Below are positions 1-5,861 of a stretch of 10,157 nucleotides of DNA, one piece after another. The translations under genes and the position numbers were made by a program. Every line of letters begins with the position of its first letter. Within the stretch, counting starts at the first letter, position 1. Source of the stretch: SIG588 sp045599305 (GTDB lineage Bacteria > Bacillota > Clostridia > Oscillospirales > Acutalibacteraceae); contig JAZRVU010000045.1 of assembly GCA_045599305.1 (NCBI GenBank), forward strand, positions 1 through 10,157, in the 5' to 3' direction. The notes beneath the pieces were generated by a model that saw only the letters and a program-made list of their open reading frames with translations, was not told the origin of the DNA and made no database searches.

Positions 1-109
1 GGTCACCGAGAATATAGAGTACATCCCTTTCCGAAAAACCGGAATCGGAAAGAAAACGCAGAAATTTGTCCAAAGGATACCCGTGCAGGTCAGAAGTTAC
101 ATAGATCAT
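1..109 (-). CDS. Calcineurin-like metallophosphoesterase (Ser/Thr phosphatase type), N-terminal fragment
   Basis: Only the first 36 residues are inside the window; the gene continues past position 1. The visible peptide begins MIYVTSDLHGY and ends YILGD. That is the order of the first two metal-binding blocks of the calcineurin-like fold: Asp-x-His (D7, H9) followed by Gly-Asp (G35, D36), the latter normally continuing as GDxxDRG. Family knowledge: such enzymes hold two metal ions and cleave phosphomonoesters or phosphodiesters; bacterial members this short at the N-terminus are often called PP1-like serine/threonine phosphatases or bis-tetraphosphatases. The ATG at 109 is chosen because GGTGA lies 5 bases upstream. 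An in-frame GTG at 118 has no good ribosome site. The exact substrate cannot be judged from this fragment. Confidence 0.8.
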   Translation of the reverse strand, partial: MIYVTSDLHGYPLDKFLRFLSDSGFSERDVLYILGD

Positions 110-191
110 TTTCTTCACCGTAATTCACTTGCCGTTAATCAAAGCATTCGTTATCATGTCCGCGATCGCTGTTTTCAGCCTGTCGGATCGT

Positions 192-426
192 GACGCAACA
201 GCGTCGCTCATCTTTTTCGTTGTAGAGGAACCTGAACCCGAGGCACGCGGAGCGTGCCGGGCAAGGCCTGCGAGCGCCGCCGGGGGCGGATGCAGCGAGC
301 TGGGCTTGGCGCCGCGGTCAAAATCGGCAGCGGCAAATGCCGCGTCCGGCGATTTTGGGCACCGCAAGAGGGCATTTTCATATGCAAAGATGACCGACGC
401 AACAGCGTCGGTCATCTTTTTCGTTG
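192..426. repeat. Hairpin-rich intergenic element bounded by 31-base direct repeats
   Basis: Two copies of a 31-base sequence lie at 192-222 and 396-426. They match at 30 of 31 bases, the one difference being c/g at 207/411. Each starts GACGCAACAGCGTCG and ends TCATCTTTTTCGTTG. The 173 bases between them are strikingly GC-rich (48 of 60 bases in 241-300 by hand count) and hold more inverted repeats: 242-248 with 252-258 (7 bp, loop GGA), 277-281 with 285-289, and 319-326 with 350-357 (8 bp) enclosing GCGGC/GCCGC at 330-334/339-343. No convincing gene lies inside; the open frames crossing it are low-complexity Ala/Pro/Ser/Arg. The arrangement suggests a dispersed intergenic repeat or a non-autonomous mobile element. 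No transposase or terminal inverted repeat of the whole unit was seen. Confidence 0.7.
386..421 (+). terminator. Perfect hairpin with T-run in the right-hand direct repeat
   Basis: The arms 386-400 and 405-419 pair perfectly over 15 bp (core GATGACCGACGC with GCGTCGGTCATC) around the loop AACA. Five T residues lie at 417-421 on the plus strand, the form of an intrinsic terminator. No plus-strand gene ends just before it, so on that strand it would only stop antisense or read-through RNA. Read on the minus strand, it lies downstream of the glycoside hydrolase but has only three trailing T residues, so it would be a weak terminator there. The matching hairpin in the left-hand copy (about 190-205) has a degraded left arm. 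Confidence 0.55.
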
Positions 427-438
427 GTTGAAATCTTC

Positions 439-567
439 CTATGCCTCTGTCTGCCTTTCCCGCACGATATACCGAGCCCATTTATCCCGGTACACACAGA
501 GAAGCGCAATCAGATTTTTCACCCATTCGACTGCCTGACAGGCGAAATACATCGGCAGCAGACTCAC
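439..567 (-). CDS. 42-residue reading frame overlapping the hydrolase stop; possible MATE transporter tail
   Basis: The frame opens with a GTG at 567 whose last bases are shared with the hydrolase stop (GTGA), an arrangement seen in translationally coupled genes. It ends at TAG 439-441. The product starts VSLLPMYFACQAVEW, has a hydrophobic stretch (residues 3-26), and ends in a basic segment with YRDKWARYIVRE. By eye that tail resembles the extreme C-terminus of MATE-type efflux pumps, where a last helix is followed by a Tyr-Arg...Trp...Asn-Ile-Val pattern. This is recognition only and could be chance. No upstream MATE sequence is present and no separate ribosome site is visible. It may be a remnant of a lost gene, a small coupled protein, or a random open frame. 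Confidence 0.3.
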   Translation of the reverse strand: MSLLPMYFACQAVEWVKNLIALLCVYRDKWARYIVRERQTEA

Positions 568-1661
568 TTTTTGTCGCGTTGATCGGCGCGAGCGGAAAAT
601 GCCTTGATGCAGGCGATCTCCTTTGCCGAATAGGGATAACCGTTGAAATGATACAAGTCATGCTGCCACGCGGTGAGCTTCAGGTCGCCGGAATAGTTCG
701 GATCGGCAATGATTGGCCAGAAGCAGCCGTGCGGCTCATACGACTGGTAGAATCCCTGCACAAGGCCCCAGCAATAGCAGCCGACCCGCTCCAGATAGAA
801 CAACGGAAAGATCTCCTGCACATCGTTGTTCCCCACCCGGTGCAGCCATTCGGTGCACAGCAGCGGACGGCCGTAGAGTTCCTTCAGTTTTTCAATGATC
901 TGCACCGTCTGCCCGTAAGGCTGATAGCAATGGAAACTGATGACATCCGAAAGTTCCAGAGCGCGCAGTTCCGCCTCGGCATCGGTCATGTCCCCTTCCC
1001 CCCATGTGAAGCAATCAGCGGTGATCGGCTGGATCACGTCATGGCTCCACAGGATCTCGAACGCCCGCTCCATATAGGGCACACTGGCCACGCCGCGTCC
1101 GCCGCCGCCGATCTCGTTCCACACGTCCCACACCTGCACACGCAGGTCGTTGGCATAGCGGGCGGCCACCTCGTCGATCATAGCGTAAAAATTCTTGCGA
1201 TATTCCGCGTCCTCGTCCAGCAGGCTGTAAGCCTTGCCCGTATGCACATAGGCAAAGCCGCCGTCCTTGTGTCCGCCGTGCCAGCCCCAGTCCACATGCT
1301 GCTCGCCCAGCACCGGCGGCTCCCACTTATCCTTCGGTGTCAGACCGTCGCCGCCCAGAATGAGCATGACCTTCTGCCCGTATTTGTCCGCCAGCGTGAT
1401 GTATTCCTCCAGATTGGCCATGAACGCATCATGCTCCATGATCCACAGATCCGCACACAGACCGATGCGGATCGCATTGAAGCCGGTATCCTTCGACAGG
1501 GCGAATTCCCGCTCCTGTTGGGCAAACACCTCTTCATGCTTATAGGATTGCCACAGGGCGATCCAGTTGACACAGTTGGAAGGCAGTCCGTTGTAGCCGC
1601 GGATCCACGGCTGTGCGTCATACCACTCCCATGCCTGTTCTTTTGTCCATTTCTGCCGCAT
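564..1661 (-). CDS. Cytoplasmic clan GH-A (cellulase/xylanase-like) glycoside hydrolase
   Basis: The product (365 residues) looks like a complete (beta/alpha)8 retaining glycosidase. Two catalytic blocks sit at the usual clan GH-A places: WDVWNE at 178-183, with Asn-Glu giving the acid/base E183 at the end of strand 4, and LLCTEW at 267-272, giving the nucleophile E271 on strand 7. Aromatic residues typical of sugar subsites are frequent (WEWYDAQPW near the start; HCYQPYG 244-250). There is no signal peptide, so it probably acts on imported oligosaccharides or glycosides. Such proteins are often labelled cellulase or 1,4-beta-xylanase, but the substrate cannot be read from sequence. The ATG at 1661 is preferred because AGGGAG (1675-1670) lies 8 bases upstream; the in-frame GTG at 1670 touches that site. 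A possible extended -10 (TGATAAAAT, 1692-1684) lies just upstream. It is divergent from the AraC-type gene, its likely regulator. Confidence 0.85.
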   Translation of the reverse strand: MRQKWTKEQAWEWYDAQPWIRGYNGLPSNCVNWIALWQSYKHEEVFAQQEREFALSKDTGFNAIRIGLCADLWIMEHDAFMANLEEYITLADKYGQKVMLILGGDGLTPKDKWEPPVLGEQHVDWGWHGGHKDGGFAYVHTGKAYSLLDEDAEYRKNFYAMIDEVAARYANDLRVQVWDVWNEIGGGGRGVASVPYMERAFEILWSHDVIQPITADCFTWGEGDMTDAEAELRALELSDVISFHCYQPYGQTVQIIEKLKELYGRPLLCTEWLHRVGNNDVQEIFPLFYLERVGCYCWGLVQGFYQSYEPHGCFWPIIADPNYSGDLKLTAWQHDLYHFNGYPYSAKEIACIKAFSARADQRDKK

Positions 1662-1683
1662 GATTTTCACTCCCTATTTCCTT

Positions 1684-1692
1684 ATTTTATCA
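1684..1692 (-). promoter_or_regulatory. Possible extended -10 promoter for the glycoside hydrolase
   Basis: On the minus strand the sequence TGATAAAAT matches an extended -10 (TGN followed by a hexamer with five of six consensus bases). No -35 box is recognisable at 16-18 bases. The predicted start would lie only a few bases before the ribosome site, so the leader would be very short. A weak, activator-dependent promoter would fit the adjacent AraC-type regulator, but that is inference. Confidence 0.3.
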
Positions 1693-1711
1693 CAGAATAG
1701 CACACCGCCGA

Positions 1712-1740
1712 TTGACATTCCACAAAAAAGACGGTAATAT
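1712..1740 (+). promoter_or_regulatory. Sigma-A promoter of the AraC-type regulator
   Basis: A consensus TTGACA (1712-1717) is followed by exactly 17 bases and TAATAT (1735-1740, four of six consensus bases). Transcription would start near 1747, just before the ribosome site AAGGTGA (1754-1760) and the ATG at 1765. It lies in the 103-base gap shared with the divergent hydrolase, so regulator binding here could affect both genes. Confidence 0.7.
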
Positions 1741-1764
1741 ATGAACAAAAGGTAAGGTGATACC

Positions 1765-2559
1765 ATGCTGCATTCCGCGATAGAATATTATCCCGACGAA
1801 TCCGGGAAGCACGACTATTTTTCCACCTGGAAATGGGAGACCAAATACATTTTCCCGCATATGCATCAATACTCCGAGATCCTGTATGTTCTCTCCGGCA
1901 CAATGACGCTGTTTTTAAACGGTGAACAGTTATGCGTCCCCGCCGGCTGCGGAGTGTTCATTCTGCCCTATGAGGTACACGCTTTCACCGAAACGACCCG
2001 AAACGCCACCCGGCACATCATGCATTCCGAAGCGTTCGTGCCGGAATTCTTCAAAAAGATGAATGACAACACCTTCCCCACCAAGCGGGTGATCGACCTT
2101 ACCAAAGCGGCGCCCCTGTTGGAACAGCTCGACGATATCGCGCGCGATGACGGGATGCGGATCACCGGCGTGCTGAATCTGCTGTATGCCGAATTCTGGG
2201 AACAGTGCGAGCCGGCTGTCGGCTCAAAAAAAGAAACCGATATCGGCTGCCGGGTGATCGACTATGTGCAGACTAATTTCCTGCAGGATATCTCGCTGCG
2301 TTCTGCGGCCAAGGCACTCGGTTATCACGAAAAGTATCTCTCCGCTGTGATCTCCCGCATGACGGACATGCATTTCCGACTGTTTTTAAACGCCTACCGC
2401 GTGGAATATTTCTGCCGCCTGGCGTGCATGGAAGAGAACAAAAATAAAACGATCACCGCGCTCGCCTGCGAGTCCGGCTTCACCACCATGCAGACCTTCA
2501 ACCGCGTATTCCGGCAGATCAAAGGGAGCACACCCGGTCAGTTCCGGTCTTCAAAATAA
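1765..2559 (+). CDS. AraC-family transcriptional regulator with cupin sensor domain
   Basis: The 264-residue product has the two-part AraC layout. Residues 25-90 form a cupin-like ligand pocket: PHMHQYSEILYVLSG (31-45) carries the His-x-His and Glu pattern, followed by LNGEQLCVPAGCGVFILP and H72. Residues about 160-262 form the double helix-turn-helix, with helix pairs at 176-198 (ISLRSAAKALGYHEKYLSAV) and 229-250 (ITALACESGF...QTFNRVFR), ending in the family hallmark KGSTPGQFR (253-261). Length is normal for the family. Known members sense small carbohydrates or related ligands and activate neighbouring catabolic genes. Here the divergent glycosidase and the downstream symporter are the natural targets, which is inference from position. 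Start ATG has AAGGTGA upstream. There is no terminator before the symporter promoter, so read-through into that gene is possible. Confidence 0.93.
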   Translation: MLHSAIEYYPDESGKHDYFSTWKWETKYIFPHMHQYSEILYVLSGTMTLFLNGEQLCVPAGCGVFILPYEVHAFTETTRNATRHIMHSEAFVPEFFKKMNDNTFPTKRVIDLTKAAPLLEQLDDIARDDGMRITGVLNLLYAEFWEQCEPAVGSKKETDIGCRVIDYVQTNFLQDISLRSAAKALGYHEKYLSAVISRMTDMHFRLFLNAYRVEYFCRLACMEENKNKTITALACESGFTTMQTFNRVFRQIKGSTPGQFRSSK

Positions 2560-2575
2560 AAAATGTAATCTTTTC

Positions 2576-2604
2576 TTGCATTTTCGTCTTTAATATGGTA
2601 TACT
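2576..2604 (+). promoter_or_regulatory. Extended -10 promoter of the symporter gene
   Basis: TTGCAT (2576-2581) and TATACT (2599-2604) are separated by 17 bases, and TGG directly before the second box gives an extended -10 (TGN). The -35 matches only three of six consensus bases, which suggests activator help. An imperfect inverted repeat (2584-2594 with 2613-2624) straddles the -10 and could be an operator. The transcript would begin near 2611. Confidence 0.65.
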
Positions 2605-2637
2605 GGTAACGCAATAAAGCACGAAAGGATGATCAAC

Positions 2638-4191
2638 ATGCATCTCTACGACTGGATCACTTTGGTGGCGGTCGCACTGTACATGCTGATGATGCTGCTC
2701 ATCGGTATGTCATTCTCGAAGAAAAACAAAACCGCCGGCGATTTCTATCTCGGCGGCCGCAAACTCGGGCCGCTGGTCACGGCAATGAGCGCCGAAGCCT
2801 CCGACATGAGTGCGTATCTATTGATGGGCATTCCCGGTCTGGCGCTGATGACGGGTCTGGCCGAAGCCGCGTGGACAGCCATCGGCCTTGCCGTGGGCAC
2901 CTACCTCAACTGGCTGTTCGTGGCCAAGCGTCTGCGCAAATATTCCGAGCGCATCGACGCGGTCACCGTGCCGGAATTCTTCAACAAGCGCTTCGGTGAC
3001 AGCCGGCACATCCTCTCTGTCATCGCCGCCGTCATCATCATCGTCTTCTTCATCCCCTACACCGCCTCCGGCTTTTCGGCCTGCGGCAAGTTGTTCTCCA
3101 ACATGTTCGGTATGGATTACCTGACCGCCATGATCATCAGCGCGGTGGTCATCGTGGCCTATTGCACGATGGGCGGCTTCCTGGCTGCCTCCACCACCGA
3201 CCTGATCCAGAGCATCGTGATGACCATTGCCCTCTTTGTGGTGCTGGGGCTGAGCGAAGGCTTCATCGGCGGCTTCGACAAGATCTTTGCCGAAGTGGGT
3301 GCCATGCAGGGCTACACCGATCTGTTCAAGGGATTTGACGTGGCTTCCGCCACCACCGGCAGTTACGGCGCACTGCCCATCTTTTCCACGCTGGCGTGGG
3401 GTCTCGGCTACTTCGGTATGCCGCACATCCTCCTGCGCTTCATGGCCATCGACAACCCCGAAAAACTCAAGACCTCCCGCCGCATTGCCAGCGTGTGGGT
3501 GGTCATCTCCATGGGGATCGCGGTGTTCATCGGTATGGCCGGCTACTCGCTCATGAAAGCCGGTATCGTCGGCCCCTACGCCGATGCCTCCGCCGCCGAG
3601 ACCATCATCGTGGATATTTCCGCCTACATCAGCCGGATGGGCTATCTCCCCTCGTTCGTGGCCGGCATCTTCATTTCGGGCATTCTGGCCTCCACCATGT
3701 CCACGGCCGATTCCCAGTTGATCGCCGCCTCCTCCAGTGTGACGCAGGATATCCTTGTCAACACCTGCAAGGTCAAGCTTTCGGATAAAGCCACCATGCT
3801 CATCGCGCGTCTGTCGGTCATTGCGATCTCGATCGTGGCCGTCTTCCTGGCACGCAACCCCAACAGTTCCGTCTTCCGCATCGTGTCCTTTGCCTGGGCC
3901 GGTTTCGGTGCCGCGTTCGGCCCGATCATCCTGCTGGCGCTGTTCTGGAAACGCACCAACAAATACGGTGCCACTGTGGGTATGTTCGCCGGCGGCGGGA
4001 TGGTGTTCATCTGGAAATTCCTCATTCGCACCAACTTTGCAGGCACCATCCTCGATATTTATGAGCTGCTGCCCGCTTTCCTCTTCGGCCTGATCGTGGC
4101 TGTGGTGGTGAGTCTGCTCACCCGTGCTCCCGAAAAGGAACTGACCGACGTCTTCGACGAAGTCAAGGCCAATCTGAAAGCCAAAGCATAA
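2638..4191 (+). CDS. putP: Sodium:solute symporter (SSS family), sodium/proline symporter-like
   Basis: This integral membrane protein (517 residues, about 13 helices expected) couples sodium entry to substrate uptake. It closely follows the PutP pattern: SAEASDMSAYLLMG (51-64), holding an Asp (D56) matching the sodium-binding Asp of E. coli PutP; the long helix-4/5 block ending MGGFLAASTTD (178-188); AWGLGYFGMPHILLRFMAI (253-271); and GILASTMSTADSQL (348-361), whose Ser-Thr (355-356) matches the second-half sodium ligands. Family length is about 500, so it appears complete. The start is ATG 2638, 8 bases after AAAGGA; an earlier in-frame ATG (2629) overlaps that ribosome site. Substrate is most likely proline by similarity. 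The neighbouring glycosidase and AraC-type regulator leave a sugar or glycoside substrate possible. The gene has its own promoter and terminator. Confidence 0.9.
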   Translation: MHLYDWITLVAVALYMLMMLLIGMSFSKKNKTAGDFYLGGRKLGPLVTAMSAEASDMSAYLLMGIPGLALMTGLAEAAWTAIGLAVGTYLNWLFVAKRLRKYSERIDAVTVPEFFNKRFGDSRHILSVIAAVIIIVFFIPYTASGFSACGKLFSNMFGMDYLTAMIISAVVIVAYCTMGGFLAASTTDLIQSIVMTIALFVVLGLSEGFIGGFDKIFAEVGAMQGYTDLFKGFDVASATTGSYGALPIFSTLAWGLGYFGMPHILLRFMAIDNPEKLKTSRRIASVWVVISMGIAVFIGMAGYSLMKAGIVGPYADASAAETIIVDISAYISRMGYLPSFVAGIFISGILASTMSTADSQLIAASSSVTQDILVNTCKVKLSDKATMLIARLSVIAISIVAVFLARNPNSSVFRIVSFAWAGFGAAFGPIILLALFWKRTNKYGATVGMFAGGGMVFIWKFLIRTNFAGTILDIYELLPAFLFGLIVAVVVSLLTRAPEKELTDVFDEVKANLKAKA

Positions 4192-4207
4192 ATCCAACAC
4201 CTCGCTT

Positions 4208-4236
4208 GGGGGCAGGCTTCGGCCTGCTCCCTTTTT
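4208..4236 (+). terminator. Intrinsic terminator after the symporter
   Basis: The arms 4208-4217 and 4222-4231 pair over 10 bp with one G-T wobble around a stable TTCG tetraloop. Five T residues follow (4232-4236). It starts 17 bases after the symporter stop and immediately precedes the next promoter, so it separates two transcription units. Confidence 0.9.
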
Positions 4237-4239
4237 ATA

Positions 4240-4268
4240 TTGAAAAATCATGTCATATATGGTATGAT
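4240..4268 (+). promoter_or_regulatory. Promoter of the transferase-kinase-alarmone synthetase operon
   Basis: TTGAAA (4240-4245, five of six consensus) and TATGAT (4263-4268, five of six) are 17 bases apart, with TGG before the -10 giving an extended element. It is the only clear promoter seen before the three tightly spaced plus-strand genes. The start site would be near 4275, about 20 bases before the first codon. Confidence 0.75.
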
Positions 4269-4294
4269 ACATACAGAAAGCGTGGTGAGGCAAA

Positions 4295-4975
4295 GTGTTG
4301 CGGCTGATATATACGGACGTATCGTTTTTGAACGATGACGCCCTCTTTGCCGAAAACTGTGCACGGCTTTCGGCATATCGGCAGGAAAAAGTGAACACCT
4401 TTCGCCTGCGCAAGGACAAGAACTTGAGCCTCGGTGCCGGCTTGCTGCTGGACTATGCCCTCTCCCCGTACGGCCTGCGGGAGCAGGATATGCGATACGG
4501 TGCCGGTGAAAACGGAAAGCCGTTTTTTAAAAACGCGCCGACGCTGCATTTCAGCCTCTCCCATTCCGGCACCAAAGCGCTTCTGGCGCTGGGCGACAGT
4601 GAGGTCGGCTGTGACGCGGAAGAGATCACGGCGGCCGATTTGAAGATTGCCGCACGCTTTTTCCACCCGGAGGAATATGCGGCACTGCTCGCCGCCCCGG
4701 CCGACAGGCAAAATGAAGCGTTTTTCCGCCTGTGGACGCTGAAAGAGAGTTTCATCAAAATGACCGGTGACGGCTTGGGGGTGCCGCTATCGGGCTTCTG
4801 CATCCGCCGTCAGCCGGACGGCATCACGGCGGACCGCCCGTCATTTGATAAGACGGTCTTTTTCGCGGAATACGATGATATCCCGGGCTATTGTGTATCT
4901 CTCTGCACCACCGGCCATCCGGAACGCCCGCCTTTGGAATGTATACGCCTCCCCTATGGAAAATTGAAGGAGTGA
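4295..4975 (+). CDS. 4'-phosphopantetheinyl transferase, Sfp type
   Basis: The enzyme moves the phosphopantetheine arm from coenzyme A to a serine of carrier proteins (acyl, peptidyl or aryl carriers), making them active. The 226 residues match the length of the two-domain Sfp family. Motifs appear in the right order: GENGKPFF (71-78), LHFSLSHSG (84-92), GCDAEE (105-110, with magnesium-binding D107 and E109), and FRLWTLKESFIKMTGDGL (144-161), with the W-x-x-K-E-S-x-x-K signature (K150, E151, K155). The start is GTG 4295 after GGTGAGG. The adjacent TTG 4298 is almost as good, so the true first codon is uncertain by one. No polyketide, peptide synthetase or carrier-protein gene is visible nearby. 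It may be the cell's general transferase or serve a distant cluster. First gene of a three-gene operon. Confidence 0.93.
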   Translation: MLRLIYTDVSFLNDDALFAENCARLSAYRQEKVNTFRLRKDKNLSLGAGLLLDYALSPYGLREQDMRYGAGENGKPFFKNAPTLHFSLSHSGTKALLALGDSEVGCDAEEITAADLKIAARFFHPEEYAALLAAPADRQNEAFFRLWTLKESFIKMTGDGLGVPLSGFCIRRQPDGITADRPSFDKTVFFAEYDDIPGYCVSLCTTGHPERPPLECIRLPYGKLKE

Positions 4976-4979
4976 TAAT

Positions 4980-5855
4980 ATGAAGATTTTATCTTTCGGT
5001 GAACTGATCTGGGACATCCACGGCGATCAGTACACCATCGGCGGTGCGCCTTTCAACTTTTCGGCGCACGCCGCCATGTGCGGGGCGGAAAGCTATCTGC
5101 TCTCCGCCGTGGGCGACGATGAACTCGGACAGCGCGCCGTCCGGCTGGCCGCCGGATTCGGCGTACACACCGATCTGATCGCCGCACTGCCGGATTTCCC
5201 CACCGGCCGCTGTACCGTCTCGCTGGACAATGCCGGCAAGCCGCACTACACCCTGCATGAGCAGGTGGCCTATGACCATATCCCCCTGCCGCCGGGAATC
5301 GAAAACGAACCATTTGACCTGTTCAGTTTCGGCACGCTGGCACTGCGGGAAAAGGATAATCGGCAAACGGTGAAAGCGCTGCTCGATCGCTGCCGGTTCG
5401 CTCATGTTTTCTGCGACGTGAACATCCGGCCGCCATTTTTCGGTGCCGAAAGCGTGGCTCTCTGCCTGCAAAACGCCACCATTTTGAAAATGAGCGACGA
5501 GGATGCCATAACGGTAGCCGCACTGCTCGGCGCGGCATATGTCGATCCGTCGCAGATGGCGCATCTGCTTTCGGCGCAGTTTGGGCAGCTGCAGGTCGTA
5601 CTCATCACATTGGGCGGCGACGGCTCCTTTGCACTGGATTGCCGCACAGGCGAAGAATACGTCTGCCCGGCCGAGCCGGCACAGGTCGTCTCCACCGTGG
5701 GCGCGGGCGACAGCTACAGTGCCGCTTTTGTCGCCGCGCTCCTTTCGGGTCAGAGCGTGCCGAACGCCATGACACGCGGTGCGCGGCGCAGTGCCCGCGT
5801 GGTCGCCTCGGCCGCCGCCGTGTTTGACCTGCCGGAAGATTTCCAAAAGGAGTGA
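4980..5855 (+). CDS. PfkB-family sugar kinase, fructokinase-like
   Basis: A 291-residue ribokinase-fold kinase, complete for the family. It begins with the usual strand (MKILSFGELIWDI) and the substrate-binding GGAPFNFSAHAAMCG (21-35), followed by SAVGDDELG (42-50). DVNIRPPFF (146-154) is the inner-core block typical of fructokinases, LITLGGDGSF (208-217) precedes the nucleotide site, and STVGAGDSYSAAF (238-250) holds the anion hole and catalytic base D244. It should phosphorylate a free sugar with ATP in the cytoplasm; fructose is the best guess from the GGAPFN and DVNIR blocks, but other sugars are possible. Four bases separate it from the transferase stop, and its ribosome site AAGGAG lies within the last two codons of that gene, so translation is probably coupled. 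Confidence 0.92.
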   Translation: MKILSFGELIWDIHGDQYTIGGAPFNFSAHAAMCGAESYLLSAVGDDELGQRAVRLAAGFGVHTDLIAALPDFPTGRCTVSLDNAGKPHYTLHEQVAYDHIPLPPGIENEPFDLFSFGTLALREKDNRQTVKALLDRCRFAHVFCDVNIRPPFFGAESVALCLQNATILKMSDEDAITVAALLGAAYVDPSQMAHLLSAQFGQLQVVLITLGGDGSFALDCRTGEEYVCPAEPAQVVSTVGAGDSYSAAFVAALLSGQSVPNAMTRGARRSARVVASAAAVFDLPEDFQKE

Positions 5856-5861
5856 TATACT

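Noticed and set aside
192..426. CRISPR array
   Set aside because: There are only two repeat copies, 173 bases apart, with structured DNA between them and no cas genes nearby.
125..481. 118-codon minus-strand open frame across the direct-repeat element
   Set aside because: The sequence is Ala/Pro/Ser/Arg-rich, its repeated peptide comes from the two DNA repeats, and it runs through hairpins. It is best explained as non-coding repeat DNA, although its last 20 or so residues may be an old gene tail.
441..1700. 419-codon plus-strand open frame opposite the glycoside hydrolase
   Set aside because: The minus-strand frame has complete catalytic motifs and a ribosome site; the plus frame has no recognisable domain.
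2818..4419. 533-codon open frame on the minus strand, opposite the symporter
   Set aside because: It is antisense to a clear PutP-like gene. The product is Gly/His/Asp-rich with no domain, the frame also runs across the terminator and the next promoter, and there is no ribosome site. It is an artefact of GC-rich codon use.
4989..5846. 285-codon minus-strand open frame opposite the PfkB kinase
   Set aside because: It lies entirely inside a clear kinase gene with all motifs on the plus strand, and has no ribosome site or domain of its own.
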